Below, piece after piece: positions 24,872 to 34,263 of a stretch of DNA of 64,000 nt. The stretch spans positions 248,001 through 312,000 of the forward strand of contig JAFYJV010000018.1 in assembly GCA_017537965.1 (NCBI GenBank), read 5' to 3'. The notes under the pieces were generated by a model, which searched no databases, had not been told where the DNA came from, and saw nothing but the letters and a program-made list of their open reading frames with translations. The stretch comes from Bacteroidales bacterium (GTDB lineage: Bacteria; Bacteroidota; Bacteroidia; Bacteroidales; F082). Both the position numbers and the translations under genes were made by a program. Positions within the stretch are counted from its first letter, which is position 1; the number at the start of each line of letters is the position of its first letter.

Positions 24872-27355
24872 ATGCTTTTTTTTAACGTTCGATTCAAGCA
24901 TTTATTATTGTTTTTTCTGCTCTTAATGTCCAGTTGGGTTTCTGCCCAGGACACCAAGAAATCGCACACTATTAGTGGATACATCACCGATGGCAAAAGC
25001 CAGGAGACCCTGCTGGGAGCTTCGATTTACGATGTGGCTACCATGAAGGGTGTGGTGAGCAACAACTTCGGCTACTATACCTTGAAGCTTCCTAATGGCA
25101 AGATCCAATTCAGGGCTTCGTTTGTCGGCTATGATCCCTATGAGGCGGTTTTCGACTTGAGGGGCGACACGCTGATCAACATCGCCTTGACCCAATCGAA
25201 CCAGCTGAACGAGGTGACGGTGACGGCGCGAGCCATCGAGAGCAACGTGAAAGGCACCCAGATGAGCACCATCGAACTGCCGGTGATGCAGCTGAAGAAA
25301 GTGCCCGCCCTGTTCGGCGAGACGGATGTCATCAAGGCCTTGCAGCTGTTGCCTGGTGTGCAATCGGGCACCGAGGGCTCGGCAGGCATGTATGTCCGCG
25401 GCGGTGGTCCTGACGAAAACCTGATACTCCTCGACGGCGTGCCGCTTTACAACGTGAACCACGCCGCGGGATTCTTCTCGGCTTTCAACTCCGACGCCAT
25501 CAAGAACGTCACACTCTACAAAGGAAACTTCCCGGCACGCTTTGGTGGCCGTCTGTCGTCAGTGGTCGATGTGCGCATGAAAGACGGCGATATGTACGAG
25601 TACCACGGTAACTTCAGCGTCGGCCTCATCGCCGCCAAAGCCAACGTGGAAGGCCCTATCGTCAAGGGCAAGACCTCTTTCAACTTCTCGTTCCGAAGGA
25701 CGTACTACGACCTCTTCACCGCCCCGATAATGAACTATGTCGCGAAGCAGGAGACGGGTAACAAAAACAGTGCTTGGGGTGGCTATTATTTCTATGACCT
25801 CAACCTGAAACTCAACCATAAGTTCTCCGACACGGACCGCCTCTTCTTCAGCTTCTATTCGGGTGACGACAAGGTGTATGCCCGTGTCAAGATCAAGGAA
25901 GAGTATTCTGATTCCTACTATAACACAGGCGTCAATTCCTACGAAAAAATGGACATCGATTGGCGGTGGGGAAACCGTGTGGCTGCCCTGCGCTGGAACC
26001 ACGTCATCCAGCCCAATCTGTTCATGAACATCACGGGAGCCTATACACAGTACCGCCATTACCTGGGTGCGGAGATCGGACAGGAGAGAACCTATTATCA
26101 GCAGGGTAATACATCGACTTATTCCGAGAGCATTGAGATGGGTCTAAACTCGGGCATCTATGACATCAGCGCAAAGGCGGATTTCGACTACAATCCTTTT
26201 GAGAACCACGACGTGAAGTTCGGTGCCAACCTAACCCATCACACCTACAAGCCGACCACGACGGGCGTCCATCTGAAAGAGTCGGATGATGACTACCAAT
26301 ACTCGTTTGATACGGTGACGGGCAGTTCAAAGATCCGTGCGCTGGAGACCGATCTATATGCGGAGGACAACTGGAGCATCAACAATTTCTTCAAGCTGAA
26401 CGCGGGATTGCATTTCTCTACCTTTACCGTCGAAGGCAAGACCTATCCCAGCCTCCAGCCGAGGGTGAGCCTCAGGGCTTTGGTCACCGAGGACTTCTCG
26501 CTCAAGGCCGGCTATGCCTATATGAGCCAATACATCCATTTGCTTTCGAGCAACGCCATCAGCCTGCCTACCGATCTCTGGGTGCCTGTCACGGGCAAGA
26601 TCATCCCGATGAACGCCCATCAGGTGGCCGTGGGCGCTTTCTACGACTGGAACGGCTTTGAGTTCTCGGTGGAAGGCTATTACAAGAAGATGAACAACGT
26701 GATGGAGTATAAGGACGGCGCTTCGTTCTTTACCTTGGACCAGACCGACTGGCAGGACAAGGTGGTGATGGGCGAGGGCTGGTCGTATGGCATCGAGCTG
26801 TTTGCCCAAAAGACCATTGGCAAGTTGACTGGCTGGGTGGGCTATACTTGGTCCCATGCCAACCGTCTTTTCAACCGTCCTGGACAGGAACTGAACTTTG
26901 GCGAGGTGTTTCCTGCCAAGTACGACCGCCGTCACGACTTGAATATCGTGCTGATGTACGAACTCAACGACCGTATCGATCTGGGCGCCACCTGGATCTA
27001 TAGCACCGGCAATTGCGCCACCTTGGCGTATCAAGACTACCATGGACTGCCCAATCTTTCAAGTTACAGCTACTATTCGACCATAGGCCATATCGAAAGC
27101 CGCAACAACTACCGCTTCAATAGCTACCAGCGACTCGACTTGGTGGCCAATTTCCACAAGCAGTTGAAGCACTGCGAGCGTGTCTTCAGCATCAATGTGT
27201 ATAACGCTTTGGTTCACAACAATCCCTTCGTCGTGATTCCTTGGGAGACCTACGAATACAACCCCTATACGGGAGAGACGGTGGAAAAGAAGGTGCTGGA
27301 GCAGGTGTGCGTTTTCCCAATCATTCCCACGCTGAGTTGGCAGTATAAATTTTAA
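24872..27355 (+). CDS. TonB-dependent receptor with carboxypeptidase-like N-terminal domain
   Basis: Outer-membrane transporter of 827 residues. After a signal peptide (MLFFNVRFKHLLLFFLLLMS, then SWVSAQ) comes a carboxypeptidase regulatory-like domain (about 30-110; TISGYITDGKSQETLLGASI), a plug (about 120-230; ALQLLPGVQSGTEGSAGMYV, ILLDGVPLYNVNHAAGFFS) and a beta-barrel ending in ..IPTLSWQYKF with the terminal Phe. I start at the ATG at 24872; an in-frame TTG at 24797 would prefix a poor leader. It precedes a DUF4249 lipoprotein by 11 bases, the usual pair in this phylum. The substrate is unknown. Confidence 0.9.
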   Translation: MLFFNVRFKHLLLFFLLLMSSWVSAQDTKKSHTISGYITDGKSQETLLGASIYDVATMKGVVSNNFGYYTLKLPNGKIQFRASFVGYDPYEAVFDLRGDTLINIALTQSNQLNEVTVTARAIESNVKGTQMSTIELPVMQLKKVPALFGETDVIKALQLLPGVQSGTEGSAGMYVRGGGPDENLILLDGVPLYNVNHAAGFFSAFNSDAIKNVTLYKGNFPARFGGRLSSVVDVRMKDGDMYEYHGNFSVGLIAAKANVEGPIVKGKTSFNFSFRRTYYDLFTAPIMNYVAKQETGNKNSAWGGYYFYDLNLKLNHKFSDTDRLFFSFYSGDDKVYARVKIKEEYSDSYYNTGVNSYEKMDIDWRWGNRVAALRWNHVIQPNLFMNITGAYTQYRHYLGAEIGQERTYYQQGNTSTYSESIEMGLNSGIYDISAKADFDYNPFENHDVKFGANLTHHTYKPTTTGVHLKESDDDYQYSFDTVTGSSKIRALETDLYAEDNWSINNFFKLNAGLHFSTFTVEGKTYPSLQPRVSLRALVTEDFSLKAGYAYMSQYIHLLSSNAISLPTDLWVPVTGKIIPMNAHQVAVGAFYDWNGFEFSVEGYYKKMNNVMEYKDGASFFTLDQTDWQDKVVMGEGWSYGIELFAQKTIGKLTGWVGYTWSHANRLFNRPGQELNFGEVFPAKYDRRHDLNIVLMYELNDRIDLGATWIYSTGNCATLAYQDYHGLPNLSSYSYYSTIGHIESRNNYRFNSYQRLDLVANFHKQLKHCERVFSINVYNALVHNNPFVVIPWETYEYNPYTGETVEKKVLEQVCVFPIIPTLSWQYKF

Positions 27356-27366
27356 AATTGAGACTT

Positions 27367-28341
27367 ATGAAGAAACAGGTAATACTATTGATGGCCATGA
27401 TGATGCTTGGGCTGACTTCATGCGTTAAAGAGGTGGAGTTCGATGGGGAGCAGTCAGAGTCGCTGCTGGTGGTCAATGGCTTGCAGCAGGTGGGACAGCC
27501 TGCGCGTCTCTGTGTTGAGAAGAGCGTGTTCTTTTTGGATGCCAAGAAAGACTGTCGCGCAAAGGACGTTCAAGTGGACCTCTACGTGAATGGCGATTTC
27601 AAGGAGGCGCTTCAGGTGCGTGACTCCATCCTTACCGAGGTATATTATGATTGGACTGAGGAGGGTGAGGTGATGAAGGAACGTTTGCTCTATGCCTTCA
27701 ATTATTGCGAGGGCCAATATGTGCTTTGTGCCGGCGACCGACTTCGTTTCGAGGTACGTTCCAGTGAGTTTGACGACGCAGCGGAGGCCGAGACGACAAT
27801 GCCCGACATGCCCAATGTGATCAGCTTCGACACCGTGCGTGTCGATCGTGTCGAAAATACGTCCACTTATACTGTCTATTTTTCCTTGACGTTGGACGAC
27901 CCTTTGGGAATAGACTACTATAACCTCTGCCCTTATGACGGTTTGGTGGGTTTTTCCTCCAGCGATCCGGTATTTGCCGACCTTACGAGCATCGAGGTCG
28001 AAAACCTGATGGGAGAGAGCAGTGAATACTATGCTTACGGGCCAATCAACGTTTTCAGTGATGCCTATTTCGATGGCAAGACCTATTCCGTTTCGATGAG
28101 TGCCTATAGCTGGGGGGATGAGTATTATGAGCCTTTCACGCTTGAGGTGAGCCGTGTGGATGAAGCCCTGTATCAGTATAAAAGGACATACGATGCCTAT
28201 CAACAAAGCGACCCCGAGAGTCTTCTGGGAATGTTTACAGAACCTGTGAGGGTCTATTCCAATGTGAAAAACGGCACAGGTGTGGTGTGTGCCCAAAGCC
28301 AACCAGTCACCTTGGTATTGGATTTTATTATTAACTATTAA
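27367..28341 (+). CDS. DUF4249 lipoprotein, partner of the receptor
   Basis: A 324-residue lipoprotein with signal MKKQVILLMAMMMLGLTSC (Cys19). The mature part has the DUF4249 pattern: EVEFDGEQSESLLVVNGLQ, a first Ig-like strand set, and FSLTLDDPLGIDYYNL with SVSMSAYSWGDEYYEPFTLE. The family sits next to TonB receptors and is thought to act as a surface substrate-binding partner (family context, not shown here). I start at the ATG at 27367, not the TTG at 27358. A 6-base gap leads to the PAS gene. Confidence 0.85.
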   Translation: MKKQVILLMAMMMLGLTSCVKEVEFDGEQSESLLVVNGLQQVGQPARLCVEKSVFFLDAKKDCRAKDVQVDLYVNGDFKEALQVRDSILTEVYYDWTEEGEVMKERLLYAFNYCEGQYVLCAGDRLRFEVRSSEFDDAAEAETTMPDMPNVISFDTVRVDRVENTSTYTVYFSLTLDDPLGIDYYNLCPYDGLVGFSSSDPVFADLTSIEVENLMGESSEYYAYGPINVFSDAYFDGKTYSVSMSAYSWGDEYYEPFTLEVSRVDEALYQYKRTYDAYQQSDPESLLGMFTEPVRVYSNVKNGTGVVCAQSQPVTLVLDFIINY

Positions 28342-28347
28342 TCATAT

Positions 28348-28674
28348 ATGGACTTTTACAAAGGATTGAATATCGCCATCACCGTCAGCGACAAGGATGG
28401 CAACGTGATTTACCAGAACGACAGCTCCCTGGAGGTGAATGGCGACGCCCGTGGACGCAACCTTGAGCAATGCCATAACCCAAGGTCGTGGGAGATGATC
28501 CGTCACATGATCGATGACAATGCCACTAACGTTTACACCATTTCAAAGAAAGGCAAGAAGAAGTTGATTTACCAAACTCCTTGGTATGAGGATGACACCA
28601 AGACGGTGCCTGCTGGTCTGGTGGAGTTTTCGATCATTCTTCCCGAGGCGATGCCTCACTACGATAGAGGATAA
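28348..28674 (+). CDS. Single-domain PAS protein
   Basis: A 108-residue cytosolic protein consisting of one PAS-like fold: NIAITVSDKDGNVIYQNDSS at the start, NLEQCHNPRSWEMIRHMI in the middle, and YTISKKGKKKLIYQTPWY near the end. There is no output domain, so it must act through a partner or as a cofactor-binding module. Short PAS proteins of this kind are common in Bacteroidales. It follows the DUF4249 gene by 6 bases and is the last gene of that transcript; a junction repeat follows its stop. Confidence 0.75.
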   Translation: MDFYKGLNIAITVSDKDGNVIYQNDSSLEVNGDARGRNLEQCHNPRSWEMIRHMIDDNATNVYTISKKGKKKLIYQTPWYEDDTKTVPAGLVEFSIILPEAMPHYDRG

Positions 28675-28702
28675 TAGTTAGGAGTGAGGAGTTAGGAGCA
28701 TT
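28672..28702 (+). repeat. Junction repeat after the PAS gene
   Basis: TAATAGTTAGGAGTGAGGAG followed by TTAGGAGC; units of TTAGGAGT/GAGGAGT type, starting at the stop codon, purine-rich on the sense strand. It fills the gap to the convergent gtrA stop. Confidence 0.6.
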
Positions 28703-28710
28703 CCTAAATC

Positions 28711-29115
28711 TTAACTAAAAGTAAACAAAAGATTCCCGAAGAAGTTCCATAGCATGGCAGCGCCTACGGCGAAGACCTTGCTGAGGTAGAAATTCCATTT
28801 CAGCTTGCCGTTGAGCAGATAAACGGTCAAGGTGTCGATGCCCAGGCCTATCACGGAGACGATGAAGTATTTGGCGTATTCCGAACCGACTTGTGGATTG
28901 GTGCTTTGGAAGGTCCACCAGCGGTTGAGCAGGTAGTTGGTGGTGGCGGCGAAGATGAATCCCAGGATGTTGCTGAGGTATTTGTTCAGCTTGCAGATCT
29001 CCTTGAAAAACCAAGTCACTCCGAAGTTGACGAACACGCCGGAGAAGCCAACGACGCCAAACTTCAGGAATTTCATGACCAATTCCCTGGTGATGCCAAT
29101 GCCGAGCCTAGTCAT
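28711..29115 (-). CDS. GtrA family membrane protein
   Basis: A 134-residue inner-membrane protein with four predicted helices (about 15-33, 42-62, 80-100, 108-130). LKFGVVGFSGVFVNFGVTWF and FAATTNYLLNRWWTF are the two GtrA signatures. The family moves polyprenyl-linked sugars across the membrane for surface glycan modification. Its ATG overlaps the cytidine deaminase TAA by one base (TAATG), so it is translationally coupled to a gene of unrelated function; the O-antigen ligase two genes upstream is the more likely functional partner. Confidence 0.87.
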   Translation of the reverse strand: MTRLGIGITRELVMKFLKFGVVGFSGVFVNFGVTWFFKEICKLNKYLSNILGFIFAATTNYLLNRWWTFQSTNPQVGSEYAKYFIVSVIGLGIDTLTVYLLNGKLKWNFYLSKVFAVGAAMLWNFFGNLLFTFS

Positions 29116-29597
29116 TATAGATATTTATCCACAAAGATAAAAGGCATTAACGTCTCAATGCCGTCAAATACCATGATAGGACCGGTGTGTCCCTGGCAGA
29201 TCACCCTCATTGGACGGCCTGAACGTTGTTCGGTCTCCACCATCACTTGGCGGCAGGCTCCGCAGGGAGCGATGGGCTCGTTGACTTCGCTGTGCTCCGA
29301 CTGTGCCGTGAGGGCGATGGCTTCCACTGGCACGTCCGGATATTGTGCCTGGGCGGCAAACAAGGTCACGCGCTCGGCGCAAAGCCCGCTGGGATAGGCG
29401 GCGTTCTCGATGTTGTTGCCTCTGATGACGATGCCATTGGCCAGTCTCACAGCTGCGCCTACGTGAAATTTCGAGTAGGGAGCATAGGAATTCTGCGTGG
29501 CTTCATGGGCTTGACGCAAAAGCTCGGCGTCTTTGGGATCAAGTTCCTTTTCGTCGTCATAGACGACATAGTCGGAAATGAATTGTTGTTTTTTCAT
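29115..29597 (-). CDS. cdd: Cytidine deaminase
   Basis: Hydrolytically deaminates cytidine and deoxycytidine in pyrimidine salvage. The 160-residue protein has the homotetrameric-class zinc site: CAERVTLF (Cys-Ala-Glu, catalytic Glu) and PCGACRQVM (two zinc cysteines), plus SYAPYSKFHVGAA for substrate binding. I start at 29597 (MKKQQFISDY), one base after the ligase stop; a longer frame would overlap the ligase C-terminus. The gene is distinct from the deoxycytidylate deaminase fusion at 58.2 kb. Confidence 0.93.
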   Translation of the reverse strand: MKKQQFISDYVVYDDEKELDPKDAELLRQAHEATQNSYAPYSKFHVGAAVRLANGIVIRGNNIENAAYPSGLCAERVTLFAAQAQYPDVPVEAIALTAQSEHSEVNEPIAPCGACRQVMVETEQRSGRPMRVICQGHTGPIMVFDGIETLMPFIFVDKYL

Positions 29598-29598
29598 G

Positions 29599-31185
29599 TT
29601 ATTCTTTTTCGGGACTTTCATCCTTTTTTCTGAATGCAAAGATAAACAAAGAATTGAATAATGCATAAAAAGACACCCCGGCTTGTGATTCAATGGTGTC
29701 TTCGGGGAGCATGGATATCAGGAGGATGACCAGGAAGATGGTATAAAAATAGGTGCGATATGTTCGTTTGGAGAGATAGGGGAGGAACAGGACCAGCAGG
29801 AACAAGACGAGTCCAACGATGCCAAACCCGACGGTGATGGAGAGGTATTGGTTGTGTGCCTTGTGGCGGTATTGCGGCTCCAAGGGGGATTGCAGCTCTT
29901 CGTAGGCGTTTTGATAGGCGGTGGGGATGTCGCCAGTACCGACGCCGAACAACGGGTGTTGTTTTATTAGGTATATGGAGGCCTTGGTGTATTCAAGCCG
30001 TTGCGAGAGGGAACCTCCGTTGGGATTGTTTCGGCGTCGGTACTGGCTGTATTCGAAGAGGGTCTCTGACAACCTGGCATAGACACCGGGATGAGTCCAG
30101 TTGACGTAGTTGGCGTTGCCCTGTTCCACATTGAGGATGTCCTGCTCGTCAAGGGCGTCCACGCCTGCGGCGTCTTTGCGAAGGCCTTTCGAGGTCAGAT
30201 ACCTCGCCAGCGTCGCTTCCAGATTCTCGCCGTTGCGTGTCAGTCCGTCGTAATCCAACTCGCTGCGTCGGTTCCATGCGTCACGCATCTCGGGACGACA
30301 GAAGTACAGGCCTACATACTGCCCGTTTTCAATGGGGAAAGACACCGTGTCGTGCCAATAGTCGTTGCCTAAAGCGGTCTTCGTCTCCAAGGTCTGGAAG
30401 TCCACGGATGGGACTGCCAACATGGTGTGGACAGTACGGTAAAACAGGATGCCTGCCAACAACGGAAGTGCTACGACGAGAAAGATGCCTGCCACCTTCC
30501 AACCAACGCTTTTGACACGGCGGAAGAAGACATATAGCAATGAGACCGCCAGCATTCCGAGGAAAGCGAGATAGCCGGAGATGGACTCAAAGATGTAGAG
30601 TTGCACGATGAACCATGCGATGAAGGCAAGGCATAAAAACTTTTCCCACCAAGGCATCTTTCGCGTGAATAAATAGTATCCCGTGATGCCGGTGGCCAGC
30701 ACGATGTTCAGGCAGAAGCGGATGTGGCTGATGAAGCGTGAGATCTTGCGAACATCCTCGAAATCGTGCATCAAGTATTTCGTGAAGCTGATGCTAGTGG
30801 CGATGAAGACAGCGACAACATAGACGATCATCAACAGGTCGGCGTATTTCTTCTCCAGGGGCTTGACGGATGACAGGATCAACGGAAATACCAGAAGAGG
30901 CAGTTTGACACGCAGGTCTTTCAACGCATAGGCGAAGTCGGAGGTGTACAAAAGCCCTATCACGTGCAGCAGATAGAGCGACACCAGCAGCAGGGCGATC
31001 TTGTTGTGGAAGAAGCGATGCAGTTTCGTCTTGATCGGGTCGCCGAGGAAGAGCCAGGTGGCGAGGAGCCAAAACTGGGCTATACTCATCAGAAACGGCG
31101 ACAGGGTGAGGCTTGCCGCCATCATGGCCAGTCCGATGAAATAGGCGACTGGCTCGTGTTTCCGTGTCGTCTCCCTCCAGCTCAA
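29599..31185 (-). CDS. O-antigen ligase / polymerase family (Wzy_C) protein
   Basis: A 528-residue polytopic membrane protein with about ten to twelve hydrophobic segments and a large periplasmic loop (about 260-400). The conserved region PLFGVGTGDIPTAYQNAY followed by HKAHNQYLSITVGFGIVGL near the C-terminus is the Wzy_C signature: the periplasmic histidine and asparagine are required in WaaL-type ligases. It probably joins O-antigen to lipid A core, or polymerises it. The start overlaps the S41 protease stop by 4 bases. Confidence 0.88.
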   Translation of the reverse strand: MSWRETTRKHEPVAYFIGLAMMAASLTLSPFLMSIAQFWLLATWLFLGDPIKTKLHRFFHNKIALLLVSLYLLHVIGLLYTSDFAYALKDLRVKLPLLVFPLILSSVKPLEKKYADLLMIVYVVAVFIATSISFTKYLMHDFEDVRKISRFISHIRFCLNIVLATGITGYYLFTRKMPWWEKFLCLAFIAWFIVQLYIFESISGYLAFLGMLAVSLLYVFFRRVKSVGWKVAGIFLVVALPLLAGILFYRTVHTMLAVPSVDFQTLETKTALGNDYWHDTVSFPIENGQYVGLYFCRPEMRDAWNRRSELDYDGLTRNGENLEATLARYLTSKGLRKDAAGVDALDEQDILNVEQGNANYVNWTHPGVYARLSETLFEYSQYRRRNNPNGGSLSQRLEYTKASIYLIKQHPLFGVGTGDIPTAYQNAYEELQSPLEPQYRHKAHNQYLSITVGFGIVGLVLFLLVLFLPYLSKRTYRTYFYTIFLVILLISMLPEDTIESQAGVSFYALFNSLFIFAFRKKDESPEKE

Positions 31186-32816
31186 GGTTTTAGCAATGAT
31201 TCATACCTTTTTTTGTCAAGGAGGATCTTGAACGCCTCTTGGAGGTCCTTGTCGTTGTCAAGGGAAGCCACGATGCGTCCGATCTGGTAGTAGTAGCGTC
31301 CAACAATCTCCAGGAGGAGTAGTTCCTCGATGTCTTTGCGGTTTTTCACAAGGTCGTTTTCCTTGTCGGCTTTCAGTTGACGTTCCAAAGCCTCCAGTTG
31401 GGGTTGGATGCTTTCCAGATAGCCTTCTTCTTTGGCCAGGGTCTTGAGCTCCACAAGGGTTTTCTCGCTCTCGGTGGTGTAGGAGAACTTCTTTTCTTTG
31501 ACGAAGTCCATGAAGTCTTGATAGATGGCGTCGTCGATCTTGAACTCTTCTGCCGGGGCTATGGTGGCGTGTTCGTGGGCGAATTTGGTCGCGTAGTCGA
31601 AGATGTAGTTTTTGGCGTAAAGGTAGGCGGTCACCGTGGCGTATTTATCAGCTTTGATCTTCACGTCGGGCATGATGCCGTGTCCTTCGTAAACAGTGCG
31701 ACCAGCCATGGTGGCAAAAGGCTTTCCGAGAGTGTCTTGTTTGGTCGCCGTGCTGTCTTTTTTATGCGAGTAGTCTATCTCTTGGATGCAGCGTCCGCTG
31801 GGGATGTAGTATTTGGCGATGGTGACTTTCATCTGTGTGTTGTAGGAAAGGGGCAGGATGTTTTGGACAAGGCCTTTGCCGAAGGTGCGTTGGCCGATGA
31901 CAACGCCGCGGTCGTAGTCCTGGATGGCTCCCGAGACGATCTCGCTGGCAGAGGCGGAGCCGCCGTCAACGAGGATGGCGAGGGGGATCTGTTCGTCGAC
32001 AGGTTGGTTGGAAGTGTTGTAAAGATGGCTTGAGTTCTGCGCCTTGCCTTTGGTGGATACGACAGGTTTCCCTTTGGGAATGAAGAGGTTGACGATGTCC
32101 ACTGCCTCGTTGAGAAGTCCGCCGCCGTTGCCTCTCAAGTCGATGATAAAGCCTTTGAGTTGATGCTCTTTCTTCATGTCGACAAGCCGTTGTTTCATTT
32201 CGTTGGCGGCGTTTTTGGTGAAGTTGGAGAGGATCACATAGCCGATGCCGTTGTCGAACACGGTGGAATAAGGGATGTTGTCGATCTTAACCTTCTCGCG
32301 TTTGAGGGTCTTTTCGATGGGCTTGTCGTTGCCATAGCGTTGGATCTTGAGGGTGACCTCAGTGCCGGGCTGTCCCTTGAGCAACTCGCTGACTTCCTCG
32401 GTCGATTTCTTGTGGGTATCGACACCGTTGACGGAGAGGATGGCGTCGCCGGCGCGCAGTCCGGCCTTTTGGGCGGGCCATCCTTCGTATGGATCGGAGA
32501 TCCTGGTGTATTCACCGTCGTATTGGATGAGGGCGCCGATGCCGCCGTATTCGCCAGTGGTCATCAACTTGTAGGTCTCGATCTCCGACTCGGGAATAAA
32601 CACCGTGTAGGGATCCATCTCCTTGAGCATGGCGTCGATGGCGATCTCGTTGAGTTCACCCGGGTTGATGTCGTCCACATAATTCAGGTTCAACTCACGG
32701 AGCAGGCTGTTGTAGATGTCAATACTTTTGGAGATCTCGAAATTGTTCTGTTTTTCTTGACCCATCACTGCCAATGGCAGTATCATTATTAATAATACCT
32801 TTATTATTCTCATCAT
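31182..32816 (-). CDS. S41 family C-terminal processing peptidase
   Basis: A periplasmic serine protease of 544 residues that trims proteins from their C-terminus. The signal peptide ends near LAVMGQ. A PDZ domain (about 85-170) contains YGGIGALIQYDGEYTRISDP and AGLRAGDAILSVNG. The catalytic core shows IIDLRGNGGG, DGGSASASEIVSGA (nucleophilic Ser, near residue 288) and RTFGKGLVQ (general-base Lys, near 313). The C-terminal 150 residues are charged helices. It is followed by an O-antigen ligase gene with overlap and preceded by a junction repeat. Confidence 0.93.
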   Translation of the reverse strand: MMRIIKVLLIMILPLAVMGQEKQNNFEISKSIDIYNSLLRELNLNYVDDINPGELNEIAIDAMLKEMDPYTVFIPESEIETYKLMTTGEYGGIGALIQYDGEYTRISDPYEGWPAQKAGLRAGDAILSVNGVDTHKKSTEEVSELLKGQPGTEVTLKIQRYGNDKPIEKTLKREKVKIDNIPYSTVFDNGIGYVILSNFTKNAANEMKQRLVDMKKEHQLKGFIIDLRGNGGGLLNEAVDIVNLFIPKGKPVVSTKGKAQNSSHLYNTSNQPVDEQIPLAILVDGGSASASEIVSGAIQDYDRGVVIGQRTFGKGLVQNILPLSYNTQMKVTIAKYYIPSGRCIQEIDYSHKKDSTATKQDTLGKPFATMAGRTVYEGHGIMPDVKIKADKYATVTAYLYAKNYIFDYATKFAHEHATIAPAEEFKIDDAIYQDFMDFVKEKKFSYTTESEKTLVELKTLAKEEGYLESIQPQLEALERQLKADKENDLVKNRKDIEELLLLEIVGRYYYQIGRIVASLDNDKDLQEAFKILLDKKRYESLLKP

Positions 32817-32817
32817 A

Positions 32818-32856
32818 TTCTAACTTCTTACTTCTGTCTTCTATCTTCTATCTCTA
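32818..32856 (-). repeat. Junction repeat (yidD/S41 protease)
   Basis: On the minus strand TAGAGATAGAAGATAGAAGA then CAGAAGTAAGAAGTTAGAAT. It begins with the TAG stop of yidD and runs to within two bases of the protease start, purine-rich on the sense strand. Confidence 0.65.
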
Positions 32857-33084
32857 CGGTACCGGATCATACCCGCTTCCTCCCCATGGGTTGCAGGAGA
32901 GAACCCGTTTGACGGTCAGCCAACCTCCTTTGAAGGCGCCATATTTTTCCAGGGCTTGGATGCCATAGTTGGAGCATGTCGGCGTATAACGGCATGAACC
33001 GCCGAGCCATGGCGAGAGCGTGACCTGATACAGTCGGATCAACGCGATGAGGAGCTTAGTCAGTGGTCTGAATCTCTTTTTCAT
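32854..33084 (-). CDS. yidD: Membrane protein insertion efficiency factor YidD
   Basis: A 76-residue protein associated with YidC-mediated membrane insertion. The motif [20 protein letters not shown] with the following [14 protein letters not shown] is diagnostic. One hydrophobic N-terminal segment (about residues 8-25) is present. It overlaps rnpA by 29 bases, an arrangement common in bacteria. The stop codon opens the junction repeat. Confidence 0.95.
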   Translation of the reverse strand: MKKRFRPLTKLLIALIRLYQVTLSPWLGGSCRYTPTCSNYGIQALEKYGAFKGGWLTVKRVLSCNPWGGSGYDPVP

Positions 33085-33457
33085 GGCGGCGGATGAGTTC
33101 CTTGACGGCCTTTGCAGTCTTGTTGTACATCTCCTCGTAGGAGTGGATGACAGTCGCTTGATATATTAACGCAACATCGACGGAAATCGTATGTTCCAGA
33201 CATATTTCATACAGCATCGACTTGTTCTTTCTCCATGCCTCTCTGATAAGGCGTTTCACGCGATTGCGGTGTATGGCGTGGTGGAAGCGTTTCTTCGACA
33301 CGGAGAGGAGCAGGCGGCAGGTGACGGGCTTGTCGCCGATGGGACGAAACAGATAGACCACCCTGAAGGGATAACAAGAAAATCCAGCCCCTTTCTCAAA
33401 TAGGGACTGGATGTCGTTTTCCTTGCAGATCCGCTCGTATTTCGGGAAGTCTTCCAT
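33056..33457 (-). CDS. rnpA: Ribonuclease P protein component
   Basis: Protein subunit that binds the RNase P RNA and the 5' leader of precursor tRNA. The 133 residues contain the RNR motif in [16 protein letters not shown] and a basic N-terminal part. The usual partner rpmH is not adjacent; instead the gene lies between hemD and yidD, as in other Bacteroidales. The RNase P RNA gene is not in the window. Confidence 0.93.
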   Translation of the reverse strand: MEDFPKYERICKENDIQSLFEKGAGFSCYPFRVVYLFRPIGDKPVTCRLLLSVSKKRFHHAIHRNRVKRLIREAWRKNKSMLYEICLEHTISVDVALIYQATVIHSYEEMYNKTAKAVKELIRRHEKEIQTTD

Positions 33458-33487
33458 AGCGCTCGAAGCGAGGACCGTTTCGGTTGC

Positions 33488-34252
33488 TTATTTTTTCTTG
33501 TTTTTCTTGATCTCGGCGGCGATGAACTCTTCGATGGCCATGGTCATCGAAGGGGCTGTCTCGGTAGGCGCGTGGAAGTCAAGGTTGAAACCGGCTTCGA
33601 CGATGGCGTGGCATGTGGCTTCACCAAAGCCTCCGATGGCGACGTCTTTCTGCTTGAATTTCGGGAAGTTCACCTTCAGCGACTCGATACCTGCGGGACT
33701 GAAGAAAACCAGCATGTCGAACCCTGCGATCTTGACGGTCTTGGTGAGGTCGGCCGACACGGTGCGGAACATCACGGCCTTGGTGAAGTTGATCTTGGCA
33801 TCGGTGAGCAAGTCGGTGTTGCTGTCGGAACTGATGTCGGAGCAGCAATAGAGGTAGTTTTCGTCCTTGTGCTTCTTGATGATTTCCAGCAGGTCGGAAA
33901 AGGTCTGGTTGCCATAGAACACCTTGCGCTTGCGGTATTGCACATAGCGTTGCAGGTATAAGGCGGTTGACTCGTTGATGCAGAAGTACTTCAAGGTCTC
34001 CGGAACGGCATAGCGCATCTCCTTGGCCACTCTGAAGAAATGGTCAACAGCATTGCGGCTGGAAAGGATGATGGCGGTGTATTCTGGTAGTTTGATGTGC
34101 TCTTGACGCAACTCGCTGGCGGTGACGCCTTCCAATTTGATGAATTTCTCGAAGGTAAAGTTGACTCCGTATTTCTTCATCATGTCGCCGTATGGTGTTT
34201 TCGAGACATCTACGGGCTGAGGTTGAGACACCAATATGTTTTTGATCTTCAT
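33488..34252 (-). CDS. hemD: Uroporphyrinogen-III synthase HemD
   Basis: Closes hydroxymethylbilane to uroporphyrinogen III in haem and sirohaem synthesis. The 254-residue protein is diverged, but the two-lobe pattern is visible: YTAIILSSRNAVDHFF in the first lobe and FDMLVFFSPAGIESLK with IGGFGEATCHAIVEAGFN in the second. KKNKKK forms a basic tail. It follows the DUF4271 gene by 11 bases and precedes rnpA by 30 bases, a gene order conserved in Bacteroidales, which supports the call. Confidence 0.85.
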   Translation of the reverse strand: MKIKNILVSQPQPVDVSKTPYGDMMKKYGVNFTFEKFIKLEGVTASELRQEHIKLPEYTAIILSSRNAVDHFFRVAKEMRYAVPETLKYFCINESTALYLQRYVQYRKRKVFYGNQTFSDLLEIIKKHKDENYLYCCSDISSDSNTDLLTDAKINFTKAVMFRTVSADLTKTVKIAGFDMLVFFSPAGIESLKVNFPKFKQKDVAIGGFGEATCHAIVEAGFNLDFHAPTETAPSMTMAIEEFIAAEIKKNKKK

Positions 34253-34263
34253 TTGCTAACTGA